Positions 13,101 through 22,853 of a stretch of 64,000 nt of DNA are shown here, piece after piece. This DNA is from Gordionus sp. m RMFG-2023. Its lineage: Eukaryota > Nematomorpha > Gordioida > Chordodea > Parachordodidae. The notes beneath the pieces are model-generated. The model worked only from the letters and a program-made list of their open reading frames with translations, was not told the DNA's origin and did not search any database. Location: positions 28,931,561 to 28,995,560 of the forward strand of contig NC_088775.1 of the NCBI RefSeq assembly GCF_954871325.1, read 5' to 3'. Position 1 is the stretch's first letter. Every line of letters begins with the position of its first letter. A program made the translations under genes and the position numbers.

Positions 13101-16100
13101 TTTTCTCTTCACATCATTGCATACCATAAAAATAATATAATAATTGCAAATAAAACTTTTTATAATTTAAAAAAAAATATATATATTAAATATAAAGATT
13201 TCATAATTTGGGAAAAAAAATATTACACATCATCTAATATATCATATAAATCCATACCCAATTTATATATATATCATATGCAGACACTAAATCAAAATAA
13301 CTATCCACCTATAACATTATAGATGTTATTCTGACTTCATCATACTTCAATTCCTTTAAATTATCATTCATAATATATATCATATGTGTAATTCACATTA
13401 CACCCTATTTCATAAAAATGGTTAATTACTTCAAAATAAACAACATTAACTCACCCTCAATAGATCCCTTAATAACATATCAATCTTAATTGAAACTGAA
13501 TTTTACATATACAATATATTAACATTAATAATAAATTATCCCACACATGTCCATCCCTTTAAAAACCCCAAATGCACAATTATATAACACATACTTTATT
13601 ACAAAAGTCCATTTTTATATATATTTTCATAAATTTCAAATATTTAAATATTTAGCAATCCCTTCTGTTCTGCTGATCTTGAGGTCTTATCTTCCTATGA
13701 CGGAATACCTATAACACCATTCAATGAGTCTTAAAGCGTACCAAATAATAAGACAATAATTATTGTCAAACATTGGATGTAAAATATACATCTAGACATA
13801 TAATACCACAAATATTATTGTCTTAAATGTCCAAATTGAAGACATCTAATACCACAAATATTATTGTCTTAAATGGGCCAAAATGAATCAAATATCATTA
13901 AACAATAATTAATCATTTTATTTTAATTTTCAATCCTAATACTCATTACATACTTTCTATCTTAAACCTTGTAAGCTAAATATTTCAGATAAAATTATAG
14001 AAACCCTTAAACTCACCTCTTAATCTCACTTACCCCTGTATAGTTCTTAGTACTTATGTGTTGTGTACCTAAATCCATATGTTGTCGATCCTGGTCAGCT
14101 GGCAACACTTTTGAAAAATAATAAATAAATATAATGCCCTTTACTCTCTAAAATATAACTTAACAATCCAAACAATCCTTTCTTAATAATTAAATAAATA
14201 CCAACAGTAAACATTACCAAAGGACAAACAGATTGTTTAATTTCATGTTATACCATATTTTATTTATGTTTACATCCAAATAATTATAAAGGTTTCATAT
14301 TCATAAAAATAGTTGAATCTCCTCCATTCTTTGTTCTTCCCAGCTGGCATCTTCTCCTCTCCCATTCTCCCTTCTTCTCCTAAGGAAAAATTCATTCTTC
14401 ATGTCATAAAAGGACTGACATTCAGTATTATTAAATTTATTTCTTCTTTCTTTCAGCGGTTACAACAGGAAGGAGTTCATTTTTTGGTGAAATAATTTTG
14501 AGCATTATATATGAATAAGTACTTCACATTTATCACACTTATATGTCGTATTTATTTTGCAACATTTGCAATGACCACACGATTGGCTTTAATTGACATA
14601 TAACTTATCTCTGTCTCTCGGATTGAATCAATTGAGCATCTTGATGAACTTTTTTTCATTAGTTTTTGATCCAATTGACATTTTTCGGTTCGATTTATGC
14701 GGATTGTTCCTGTACAACGTAAACCTTTTTTCCTAGCATTCTGCAATGACGACTATCATTCCAATAACAGAGCAATTTTTTTATCACTGAAGGTTTCATA
14801 AGATCCTAAAAGTAAAAAATTATTAAAGAATAGTGAATGTATTTGAGCTTTAGAAATAACAGCTGTCAATTTGGTCACCACTCTTTCACCAAGAGGACTA
14901 GTTTTATTTTCATCCTTCTTAGTATAAATATCAAAAGAAAAATGATATCCACTTCACCAAATTTTACTGGCTTTCCTCGCATATCTTTAAAGTTAGATTT
15001 CCATAATAGGGGATCATTTGTTCATCCAAACTTATATTTTCTTTGAATATCCCAAATCGTAGATTTCGACCAATAATATATAAAAATGGTCTGACCTTCG
15101 GCAAGTTTTATCGATATTGTTGGCCAGATGTAGATATCTTTTTATTTCTTGGAAACGATTTCTAGACATTTTTTTGGACCTACATCTTCATCTTGAGACC
15201 ATTATAAATTTTCTGTGGAAGAATATGATATCCACAATATAAAATAATACCTATAAAAATGTCCAAATCCAAATCCATAATGTCAAAGGAATGATTTAAT
15301 TTTTGATTAGCATATAATTTTGTTTGATTCATTATAAGTGAATACATGTCTTCATCAAAAAACATACGAAATAATTCTAGAGGAGATTTTACATTTATAT
15401 CTGGGAAAGAATTTTCTAACTGAATTGGTTCTTTTCAAATCATAGTATCCTTTTCACTATTTTTTTTCCATTTTATATTTAAAATTTTTATTCTCTTAGA
15501 TAGTTGAATATTATTTATCATACTCTAACTATTTATCACAACATCTTCTAGTTCTTCTTTCCATATATCTTGATCGTTACCTTCTTCAACTGTAACGTCT
15601 CCTATATTATCTGGTGATAATACAATAATTTCATGTTCATCATTATCCGAATTTTCTAATAATGCGTTTAAAGCTCTTTTTAAATGAACGAATTTTATGC
15701 TGGCACTAAAAAATCTAAAAAATTGAAAAATTTAGATATCTTTGTTTACCGATGTTTGAAAATAGAACATTAAAATATTTTACATTATATCTTCGCGAAA
15801 TGAATACCTTAGATAATATTTTAATGAAATAGTTAAGGATATGAGTTATAGTTTTTTTCTTATAACAATTTTTTTAAGGCAAGTATCTGGACGTAATTTG
15901 CTTTAATAGGTACCACGGGTGGTACGAAGACACGGGCGAATTGGAACTCATCACGCCTCAAATGACCGTCGATATAAATTCTTATGGAAACGTGTACGCG
16001 AAACCTATTATCATCACGGAGTACGGGAGCGAAACGATCCCAGGTATTTCGTTTATTTTATATAAAAATGTATGAAATAAAAAGTATAATATCTTTGCAG

Positions 16101-19100
16101 TGTATCCATCCTAATATATACGTAACCGGCAATAATTTGCATAATCAGGCACGGCATCTACTGCCTGATTAATGCAGGCAATCCAGAAAATTTAGGATAT
16201 AAATATAAATATGGTCAAATTGTAAATTTATAGGATAGATATTTTACACACACTGTTGTACATTTTCAAACAAATCAGATATTAGAATATATATAACACA
16301 TTTCAATAAATACTTTTTCATATTTTTCAAATTTAAATCATTTATTTAGCTTGTTTTTAAAAAAAAAGAAGATTAATATGATTTTGCCGTTCCAGCATGT
16401 ATAAAATACCTCCTAATAAAGTTTGGAAAAATTATATAAAATATTATACTTATTGTCTAATAACGCATATTGCGGTTAAATATATAAATATGAATCTAAA
16501 TAATAAACCCTAAACTATTTATGCTTCTTGTAGGATACCATTCCAATCCTCCTTTAGTGTTTTCCGAGGAGTTTCAAGTCGAGTTCATCAAAAGGTATCA
16601 TCGTTCTTTCGACAAATTTCGCAATTACAAACCAAAATTTACTAATAACCATTTTAACCTCCATCAACTTTCGAACAATGCCGTCTTTAAACACGATACT
16701 GAAGTTATCCTGATTAACAGGGTTGATGATTACACATTTGGGGCTAAGTACCATATGCCCGATGTATCTGTAGATAATTCTAATGGATTGGCTGAATGTT
16801 TTGAAAAATCAAATTTGATAGGTATAATATAATGAAATTCTTTACAGTATAATTTACATTTTAATTTATAAAATGCCTATGCAAATTACATCAATAGGCG
16901 AGAAGGTTTTTATATGATTATCCCATATTGGAAATTATCGTAATATCATTATATAAAAAAATTTGTATTAGTATTGAATTAACGAAAAAAGTGTTTATCA
17001 TAATAATGCATAATTTAATACATTTTGAATATATAATTCCTAATTAAAAAATTATATATTAATATTAGACTATTATAATAAATTGAATATTTATTGAACA
17101 AGTTAGTGATGATTTTAATATTTCATACAATTTTGACAATAAATTTTTTAAACAAATTTTTTGTACCAAAAATATTATTTCAGTATTAACGCAAAATCAT
17201 TTATATAATAATAAAATTCTATAATTAATTAAAGCTTTATGCAAAATATAGTATAATGAGGGATAATAAAATATTTTTATTTAGAAAAAGAAACTTATAA
17301 TTATTTAAAATATTCAAACAAAAAAGGAGAATAGATTTAAATCATGATTTTTATTAAAAAAAATCAATTTGATTTAATCATGCCTATCCTAAACTATAGT
17401 AATGAAAGAGCAGATCAATATATTTGCTTAATCTTTTTCGTATATTTGCCCTTTTCCAGATTCACCAGGGTAGGCCAAATACCCTTCTATTCCCTTTATT
17501 TCCATTTTCCGATGTCTTGAGCATCACTGCTCAAATCTAGCCTTTTCATATTATTTTATTAAGTTTCTCTGGGTCTTGTTCATAGAAGGTAATAGATCAT
17601 GGTTTTATTATAGAATGCTCTTCCTGACATCAACCTCTTTCGTTTGCCTGTTACAATTTTTCGAGGAAACTATGATCTTATTCTATCCCAGAACCTAGAG
17701 AACTTCTTAACCTCCATTAATCCCCTGAAGGAGTTGCCACTTCCCCATCATTTTGAGGCAGGATTTTTGGGAAGAAATATTGGCTTAAAATAACAAAAAC
17801 GGATCCAAAAAGTGATTACAGTTTTAAATTGATGTCTTCATTCATTCCAACCCGAACTAAACTAAATTCCAAAAAAAAATTAAAAAACATTTTACTAAAG
17901 TTAATCGATCGCATAACATTTTAGTATACCCCAATTATAAGATGGGAAACGCTTGATACAATTATAGTGGAGCGTTGGAATATTAAAAAGCTGTTAATCC
18001 TTAGAAAATATAATCCATTTCTAGATTATAAATATGCAATTGAATTAATAAAACATGAATATCACTTAAAATCGCAATTTCCATTAACGCAAATTGTAAG
18101 ATGATTATATTACTGATCAAACAGGGTTGTCAAGTCGGTCAATTGACCCGTCAAATTCGGTCAATTGACAGAAAGAAGGAGTATTTGACCTGGTCAAATA
18201 CTCTAAAATGTTATTGGTGAATAACTATATTTATTTAATGAACTAATATGTATTTAAAGCATATTTATCAATCTTATTTGTTTACAAATTATTTAAAAAT
18301 ATATTTGTATCATTAAGGCTTCGATTTAATTATAATTTTATATAAAAATATAAAATTTTCTTATTAAAATATTAGAATTTCAATTTGAAATATATAAAAA
18401 AAGAATTTTCTCATTAGTTATTTGATTGGATCTAAATAAATAAAGATTTTACTTAAGCATGGTTTGAGAAATTACGAATTGTTAATTTATATTACATTAT
18501 GTACAAATATCCAAACAAGATGGGTATCATAAATAAAATGTAATGAGCAAATATAAATATGCAAGAAAGCACTGAAAGCAGCTGTTGAAGAAGTTGGATA
18601 TTTGTCCATGAGAAATTATCAATAATATATTAAAATATTTTGGACAAAAAATTTTAAATTTTAAACTATTCATAAACATTTAGCTATCTCATTGACCTTA
18701 GCTTACGTATAAAAACAAGATGCTTAATTTAGAAAACACATAATACAATCATGTCCATGATTTTATAATTTACCAATCTAAAAAAAAATATTAAAGATAA
18801 GTTTGAAAAGAAAACAATTCAAATACATGTGCTCTCACTGCACTGCTGATTATTTATTGGATTTCCAATTAGTTTGATGAAGCATATGACATAATACAAA
18901 AATTAGTCGTTTCATAAAGAGATGATCATCAAAATATTTTAAGTGGAATCATAAATTTCAGAAGTAAAAGCGGAGTATTTAATAGCCAAAATATGTGGAA
19001 CCAGTAACTTTCATAAAAAACAATCAGATTTCGGGCTCAAGTTGTTGGAATGGGCTTTGTTTACATTGAATATTAAGAGAAGTGTGTAAGAAATTCGATT

Positions 19101-21418
19101 GAAGATCTCGACAACCAGAAAATTGGTAGGAGTATATCATATAACTTAAGATTGATTAAAAAATGTTAAAGAAAATGATAAGATCGATTGAATATAAATT
19201 AGAACAAGGCTCTGCCATAAAGAGCGAAACATTCATTATAGAATTTAGAAAATTATTTAATAAACATACATTTTTTACTATAAATAGAATTAATATTGTC
19301 TTAAAAAACATTTATTTGAATTTGACCGGTTAAATATCGGTCAACGAATCTTATTTGACCGGTCAAATGCACAACCCTGGATCAAACTAAATAAAGTGGT
19401 AGCGCCTTATCTTCTTTTATGCGTCGAATGATAATATGGGGTTACGAGAAGAATAACAAGGATCTATACATAGAAGTACTTTGACGTGGGAATGGATACG
19501 TGATACGGCATTAAAATATAGGGAGGTGGGAAAAATGTAAAGGTTAGAGAAAAATTGAAGTATCCAAGAAGCTTCTTATTGAAAATGATTCTATAACCAA
19601 AGGTGCAACACCAATGGTCCCCAATAAATAATGGGATAGGGTTTTTAATTTGTGACACGCGTAACATCAAGGAATAGTAAAGCTGAGAAATGATTAGAGA
19701 GTGAGGGCATATGATGGCCATAGATGAATGAGAGTGAGACAATATATAAATTGAATAGGAAGTGTGAGACGTGATAAATGGGCGAGGGCGCCAGATTTAA
19801 AGATTATAGATAGTGTTGAGAATCGGTAAATAATCTGGAGGAGAGAGTACATGGAGATTTTTTTTAAGTATACAATTTTTAAAAAATGTGGTAATGGTTA
19901 ATATTTTAAATGAGGTGAATGGAAAGTAGCAAACATATTAACAAGTAAAATAGCAAGAAAAAATAAAGGGCAATGATTGGGAAGATTTGAATTAATAAAA
20001 CATTTTTATCAGGTGGGGTGTCGGTTGTTGCAAGTTAGCGATTCTATAAATCTATAGATTTTAAAATGCATAGTATGGAGTAGAGCCCTGCACGGCCTGT
20101 CAGAACCCTGCTCAGATACTGCCAGTCCGACCCGAGGCCATAAAGATAAATCCTAGAAATATCCTCAATAATTATTTTGCTTCATCGAAATGTCAATCAG
20201 AATTACGTGCCATTTTTCACCTAACGCATTTCACTTATTCATTTACATAATTTCCATTTTCTAAATTAACAATTTCCTGTGATTTGTGAAAACTTTATTA
20301 CTTACATACATCATATTCTATCAGGTAAATATATTATAATTAAACTCAAATTCCAAATTTTTTTAGCCAGGCTTGGGCCGAGCTGGAACAAAAAATTTAT
20401 TCCCGGACTGGGCTCCGTCACGAATTTGTGTAAATTCGGGCTCGGGATCGGGTTCGAGCCGCTAATAATTATTTTGCAAGGCTCTAGTATGAACCCTCAT
20501 ATTATTTTAGCTTAATAGACTAGTAAAGAATAGCAGGGTTAGTAATATCATAGTTGAAGAAACTTAGGAAAGAAAGGAAGGGTAGAGTAATGTTTGTATG
20601 TCTACTATTACGAAATTTTTACTATATATTCCAAAAATGTCTATATGTAGAATATTTTTCGCTTTCCCAATACTTTTTTTTAACGCAGGCTTAGTCATTA
20701 CAAGTATCTCGCTTTCTACCTAACTTTTCTATCTCTTCTATCCCTAGCCACCATATATGAGCTCTTTCTAATATTTTCATCCTTGCATTCCTTAATGGTT
20801 CGCGTGCAATAAGTTCAATACCTTATGTCGTAATCTATTGATGAGATATCATTCATATGGAACGACATATCTCTTTACGAAATTTATAATAAATAAGAGT
20901 CAAAATGATATATTTTACAAAAACAACTGAGTAAGATAGAGAGATAGAAAGAAAAACATATATAAACGATATAAAAAGTTTACACATCTTTTATCTTATT
21001 TATCCATTTTATCAAATTCGTTTCGCCTAAAATATAACTCTTAAGATTTTTTGAATTCCTTTGGCGAATGCACCTTTACAGCTAATAAACACATTGACCA
21101 ATTTAAATAATATTTCATTTAAAAACTCAAGGCACTATTACTAATGATCCTTTAATTAAACATATTAATATAATTTAACTATCAACTATCTAAGATGAAC
21201 CCGAAGCTCAACATTCCAATTTGGTGGGGGAGATGATTTGGAACTTTGCCGATTTCGAGACCGATCAAACTATAACGAGGGTCGGAGGTAACAGGAAAGG
21301 AATTTTCACGAGGGATTCTAGGAGCCCCAAGATGGCCAGCCATACCCTGAGAAAGAGGTATTGGAGCATCGCCAAGGAAGACCAAGACAAAATTATCGCA
21401 ATTTTATCAGGGGGGTGA
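787..21418 (+). CDS. GUSB: Beta-glucuronidase, ten-exon gene (GH2, lysosomal)
   Basis: The product removes terminal beta-D-glucuronic acid from glycosaminoglycans and glucuronides, normally in the lysosome. Exons are 787-1115, 1171-1328, 3303-3416, 5427-5672, 6208-6306, 6423-7118, 10090-10326, 15879-16043, 16534-16821 and 21195-21418. They total 2556 nt: 851 residues plus a TGA stop. The first intron is phase 2; the other eight are phase 1, and every junction keeps the frame. Order of parts: hydrophobic signal-like start (residues 1-14), sugar-binding fold (to about 225), Ig-like domain, then TIM barrel (from about 473). The acid/base Glu is E585 in LANEP, the nucleophile is E674 in TEYGSE, and IWNFADF lies near the C-terminus. 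Human GUSB has 651 residues; clear insertions lie in exons 6 and 9. The family call is firm from motif order. Exon 5 borders are the weakest. A transcript would settle them. Confidence 0.93.
1171..1328 (+). CDS. GUSB: GUSB exon 2
   Basis: It follows a 55 nt intron with acceptor GGCAG. It encodes [20 protein letters not shown], matching the VNGV...HEGGYLPFE stretch of animal GUSB. It ends in phase 1 at AAAA|GTAAAA. It is too short and stop-bounded to show as a separate open frame with a start codon. Confidence 0.9.
1329..3302. other. GUSB intron 2, nothing recognised
   Basis: About 2 kb of AT-rich sequence. The short open frames here (1934-2125, 2792-3022, 3019-3231) show no conserved motif. 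Confidence 0.5.
3303..3416 (+). CDS. GUSB: GUSB exon 3
   Basis: The acceptor is a long T run ending TATAG. It encodes [17 protein letters not shown], matching ITIAINNTLTPTTLP of human GUSB. It starts and ends in phase 1; the donor is G|GTTCAT. Confidence 0.9.
3752..3817. repeat. Short perfect-looking hairpin in GUSB intron 3
   Basis: The arms AAAATGGGGGAAATATC and GATATTTCCTCCCATTTT flank a smaller CCCAAA/TTTGGG stem around a 3 nt loop. It could be the core of a small foldback repeat. No target duplication was identified. Confidence 0.5.
3960..5100. repeat. Cluster of GC-rich CCCGG-type dispersed repeats
   Basis: Islands with CCCGGCC, GGGCCTG, CCGGGC and GCAGGTCTCT words stand out against AT-rich DNA at about 3960-4060, 4120-4180, 4520-4680 and 4940-5095. 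They resemble the ends of the MITE delimited at 20081-20486. TATCGAT words also recur at 4370-4430 and 4740-4800. Single element borders are not clear. Confidence 0.5.
5427..5672 (+). CDS. GUSB: GUSB exon 4
   Basis: The acceptor is GCGACAG. It encodes [18 protein letters not shown], the FDFFNYAG motif of the sugar-binding domain, then a less conserved tail. Both borders are phase 1; the donor is G|GTAATA. The start with GA-A completes a split codon. Confidence 0.9.
5673..6207. other. GUSB intron 4 with a G run and GC-rich islands
   Basis: It holds a G tract at about 5712-5735, a CCCGGG word near 5770 and GGCCCGGCC near 5892, probably pieces of the same GC-rich repeats as intron 3. No gene seen. 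Confidence 0.4.
6208..6306 (+). CDS. GUSB: GUSB exon 5 (borders tentative)
   Basis: A 99 nt phase 1-1 exon whose product ends [18 protein letters not shown], comparable with the VNYQISVKGSN strand of human GUSB. The acceptor (AAAAAAG) lacks a good pyrimidine tract and the donor (A|GTTATT) is weak. The frame match on both sides is the main support. Confidence 0.7.
6423..7118 (+). CDS. GUSB: GUSB exon 6 (largest; carries an insertion)
   Basis: It encodes [57 protein letters not shown] and [15 protein letters not shown], the end of the Ig-like domain and the start of the TIM barrel. Between GVRSLEI and FLVNG lies a loop of about 35 extra residues (roughly 437-472) with two N-glycosylation sequons, NGT and NDT. 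The donor is G|GTGGGT. Confidence 0.93.
7241..7355. repeat. Degenerate GATCCGATA word repeats
   Basis: GATCCGATA, GATCCGATACC and GGTCCGATTCGATAC words recur over about 110 bp. The pattern resembles the sub-terminal word repeats of hAT-like non-autonomous elements. No inverted partner was found. Confidence 0.4.
7551..7676. mobile_element. Small foldback MITE, copy 1
   Basis: The ends CAATATTTTAGTCAAAATATT and (reversed) CCAAGATTTTAGCCAAAAG form imperfect inverted arms around a short centre. It belongs to the family of the copies at 9431-9545 and 37333-37484, sharing AATATTTTAGCCA. It is non-coding and lies in GUSB intron 6. Confidence 0.5.
8421..8863. mobile_element. Possible hAT-like MITE with GTAACG words
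   Basis: The right end is TTTTAAAGCACTA preceded by repeated GTAACG, CGTTACT and AGTAACG words, a layout seen in hAT-type ends. A TAGTGCTCTAAC at 8421 may be the left end. No matching 8 bp duplication was found, so only the right end is reasonably supported. Confidence 0.35.
9431..9545. mobile_element. Small foldback MITE, copy 2
   Basis: The left arm begins TAAGATTTTAGCCAACGCAA and the right arm, reversed, begins CTCAATATTTTAGCCAAAAA. Both lead into ATAGATG at the centre. Arms are about 50-60 bp. Non-coding, in GUSB intron 6. Confidence 0.6.
9890..10057. mobile_element. GC-rich CCCGG-type MITE, end of GUSB intron 6
   Basis: It ends GGGCCTGCAGGTCTCTGA, about 30 bp before GUSB exon 7. The left part is more decayed (AGGCCTGTCTTGG near 9892). 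It belongs with the other CCTGCAGGTCTCTG-ended copies. Borders are approximate. Confidence 0.45.
10090..10326 (+). CDS. GUSB: GUSB exon 7 (acid/base Glu)
   Basis: The acceptor is CTGTAG. It encodes [19 protein letters not shown] and LANEP, with the acid/base glutamate as residue 585, and then [12 protein letters not shown]. Borders are phase 1; the donor is G|GTATCA. Confidence 0.93.
10520..10712. mobile_element. GC-rich CCCGG-type MITE in GUSB intron 7
   Basis: GGCCCGGGTATA, CGGCCCAGCCCGTG and GGCCGGGCCTGCAGGTCCCTG lie in this stretch. The right end, reversed, reads CAGGGACCTGCAGG, like the ends near 10057, 22853 and 35958. The left border is approximate. Confidence 0.5.
11720..12096 (-). 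repeat. 3' LTR of the intron 7 element
   Basis: The left direct repeat; in element orientation it is the 3' LTR, directly preceded by the purine tract at 12097-12115. Confidence 0.8.
13770..13876. repeat. Two-copy tandem repeat inside the LTR element
   Basis: AATACCACAAATATTATTGT occurs twice about 57 bp apart in otherwise AT-rich interior sequence. Confidence 0.55.
14109..14467 (-). repeat. 5' LTR of the intron 7 element
   Basis: The right direct repeat; in element orientation it is the 5' LTR, followed by GTTGCCAGCTGACCAGG, a possible primer-binding stretch. It ends at the GGAAG duplication. Confidence 0.8.
14473..15690 (-). pseudogene. piggyBac-type transposase remnant, copy 1
   Basis: Reading the minus strand from 15690: an acidic N-terminal stretch ([16 protein letters not shown]), then [20 protein letters not shown] and [15 protein letters not shown]. 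Later come [18 protein letters not shown] and a C-terminal cysteine cluster with [16 protein letters not shown] and SKLFHQ. These are the ordered landmarks of piggyBac transposases. The central DDE part is largely missing and frames shift repeatedly, so it is dead. The LTR element's duplication begins directly at its C-terminal edge. It lies in GUSB intron 7, opposite to the gene. Confidence 0.8.
15879..16043 (+). CDS. GUSB: GUSB exon 8 (nucleophile Glu)
   Basis: The acceptor is a T run ending TTAAG. It encodes [20 protein letters not shown] and [15 protein letters not shown]674 in TEYG aligns with the nucleophile of human GUSB, and Y638 in NRY is the likely active-site Tyr. The donor is G|GTATTT. 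It sits after the 5.5 kb repeat-filled intron. Confidence 0.93.
16044..16533. other. GUSB intron 8, nothing recognised
   Basis: 490 bp of AT-rich intron without visible repeat ends. Confidence 0.5.
16534..16821 (+). CDS. GUSB: GUSB exon 9 (long insertion)
   Basis: It opens with [15 protein letters not shown] and FIKRYH, matching GFHQDPPLMFTEEYQ and LEQYH in human GUSB. About 70 residues with no counterpart in the human enzyme follow before the frame leaves at G|GTATAA. No earlier donor that keeps the frame looks as good, so the insertion is read as coding. Confidence 0.85.
17430..17600 (-). mobile_element. 3' end fragment of the PHD-finger LINE
   Basis: The plus strand shares CAGGGTAGGCCAAA-type sequence, TTTCCATTTTCCGATGTC and TTGAGCATCA with 31285-31420, the 3' end of the LINE at 31285-33715. 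In protein terms the minus strand gives [11 protein letters not shown] against DAQDRQKWK. A further 180 bp to about 17780 may belong but is less clear. It is in GUSB intron 9. Confidence 0.65.
18122..19379. mobile_element. hAT-like element, 1258 bp, in GUSB intron 9
   Basis: The ends CAGGGTTGTCAAG and (reversed) CAGGGTTGTGCATTTG are inverted repeats, followed inward by reiterated GGTCAATTGACC and TTGACCGGTCAAAT words. GATCAAA lies directly on both sides (18115-18121 and 19380-19386), fitting an 8 bp hAT duplication with one base lost or ambiguous. No transposase could be recognised. Frames near 18960-19080 ([12 protein letters not shown]) are suggestive only. Confidence 0.75.
19440..20040. 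other. Purine-rich stretch in GUSB intron 9
   Basis: The plus strand is clearly richer in A and G than its surroundings (for example GGAGGAGAGAGTACATGGAG near 19836). No motif in the long minus-strand open frame at 19464-19742 was recognised. Confidence 0.35.
20081..20486. mobile_element. GC-rich hAT-like MITE, 406 bp, best-defined copy
   Basis: The ends are TAGAGCCCTGCACGGCC and (reversed) TAGAGCCTTGCAAAAT. Flanks GTATGGAG and GTATGAAC agree at 6 of 8 positions, a decayed 8 bp duplication. The interior has GGGCCGAGC, CCCGGACTGGG and CGGGCTCGGGATCGGG words. It is the model for the other CCCGG islands in this window. Confidence 0.65.
21195..21418 (+). CDS. GUSB: GUSB exon 10 (C-terminus)
   Basis: It encodes [35 protein letters not shown] and LRKRYWSIA, the conserved C-terminal end of the barrel, then 12 more residues and TGA. 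The acceptor CTAAG keeps phase 1. Confidence 0.93.
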
Positions 21419-21428
21419 TTTAATCTTT

Positions 21429-21434
21429 AATAAA
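21429..21434 (+). promoter_or_regulatory. Probable GUSB polyadenylation signal
   Basis: A canonical AATAAA lies 10 bp after the GUSB stop codon. In DNA this AT-rich the hexamer is common by chance, so position is the main support. Confidence 0.45.
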
Positions 21435-22319
21435 TTTTATATAATTCCTTCAATTTGGTTAGTTATATTTTTATATAAACTTGTTTTAATATAAAAACAA
21501 TCATTTATTTTTTAAGAAACTAATTATGAAATAAGAAATTTAATTTTTTAAAAAAAATTGATAATAATCTGAGAAAGTGATGATTTATATTCTTTGTAAA
21601 CCACGGGTTGAAATGACTTTCCTCCTCGTCTTTAGGAGAAATTTTCAATTATATACAATAAAATTATTCAATATTAGCCATCTTTATAATTATAAGATTT
21701 AATTATATTGTTATCACACTAGTCATGGCTCATAAAGGAAATTTGTATTCGATGTCAAGAATATTAATCATTTCTCTAATTATAATTCTATATTTATGTT
21801 CTGTGAAAATAAATTATACAAAATCTGATTTTATACTGAACTATTCTAATTTAATAAATTATGATTAAATTTTTTTTCCATTAAATTAACGTATTTTATA
21901 CCTCAGATTGATTGAACCCTAACCAAAACAATTTATTATTTTATTTCAATTTAAACAAACTGAAAATTATGTTTCAATTACTTTAGTTAAGCTTCAACCA
22001 TACTCATTTAAAGCATAAGATAACATTTAAATAAATTATGTGAATCTATATCTAAGACATATTTTTTTGCAAGAATTTATATCTAGATCCTTTTTCATGC
22101 TTAACTTTGAGAACAAATAATTATTTGAAATAGATTGTGATATGTCAATTGTTTTATATAGTAAAAATAAGTTTATAAACCAAGAAGAATATAATGGAAT
22201 TGAAGATGTTTTGAGAAAATGATATGTGAACAGATTTATGTCATGTGCTCTTTGCATATTTTGTCTATTATTTTGCATGGTTTAGTAATTTTTGGGCAAG
22301 TTTAAAATTTTCCCTACCT
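21435..22319. other. AT-rich DNA after GUSB, nothing recognised
   Basis: No gene or element end seen. The minus open frame at 22036-22278 has no family features. Confidence 0.45.
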
Positions 22320-22339
22320 TTTACGCCATTCTGTGAGGT

Positions 22340-22460
22340 TTAGTAATGATGATGTAATTATAAACCGAACCGATATAAATTTTTTCAAAAAAACCCGAAA
22401 TGGAACAAAACCTTTATAAAATTTTATACTAAAAACCGAACCGCTATCGAAACCCGGCTT
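22340..22460. repeat. CCGAACC/CCGAAAC word repeats
   Basis: AACCGAACCGATAT, CCCGAAATGG, AACCGAACCGC and CGAAACCCGGC recur within about 110 bp, another example of short-word reiteration typical of hAT-like ends. Borders not defined. Confidence 0.35.
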
Positions 22461-22739
22461 AGGATAATGATTTAAAATTTTGCCTTTGGTAATTTTAACA
22501 CGAATATTATGATTTTGGTAGTTGTGGGATGAATATAAATAAATATTTTAAACGAAATTTAAAATAGATATTTTCCGATATATAATTATATCGGTGTCCT
22601 ATAGGTGCAGAGGTATTTAATATTTTGATTATTTTTCATTTATATACCAAAGAAAAAGAGTAAATTTGCGTTCATAAATATATTTTATATTGTATAAAAT
22701 AAATATTAATTAATCTCTAAATTAAATTATTATTTTTTA

Positions 22740-22853
22740 TAGTTTTCTTAGCCCAGTTGGAGTATTTTTTAAAATTTAAGCCAGGCTCCTAGCATTTTTA
22801 ACAAATTTTTAAACCCAGTCCTGGTAAAAAAATACAGCCTGCAGGTCTCTGAT
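22740..22853. repeat. CCCGG-type MITE right end
   Basis: AGCCCAGTTGG, AGCCAGGCTCC and CCCAGTCCTGG lead to GCCTGCAGGTCTCTG, the shared right end of this family. The left part is not clear. Confidence 0.45.

Larger units (their letters stand above)
11720..14467 (-). mobile_element. Non-autonomous LTR retrotransposon fossil in GUSB intron 7
   Basis: Two direct repeats, 11720-12096 (377 bp) and 14109-14467 (359 bp), align over nearly their whole length. The element is flanked by an exact 5 bp duplication, GGAAG, at 11715-11719 and 14468-14472. Read on the minus strand the LTR starts TGTTGTAACCGCTG. A purine tract GAAGGGTGGGCG stands directly before the left LTR, as expected of a polypurine tract, which sets the orientation. 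The roughly 2.0 kb interior shows no protein similar to gag or pol, so it resembles a LARD-type derivative. The LTRs differ by several small changes, so it is not recent. It landed next to the cysteine-rich end of the piggyBac at 14473-15690. Confidence 0.85.

Noticed and set aside
13770-13876. Repeats as a CRISPR array
   Set aside because: Only two units with no regular spacers, in a eukaryotic LTR element.
16640-16821. Second half of GUSB exon 9 as a retained intron
   Set aside because: The frame stays open to a good G|GTATAA donor in the right phase, and no earlier in-phase donor is convincing. It is kept as a coding insertion with the caveat that transcripts are needed.
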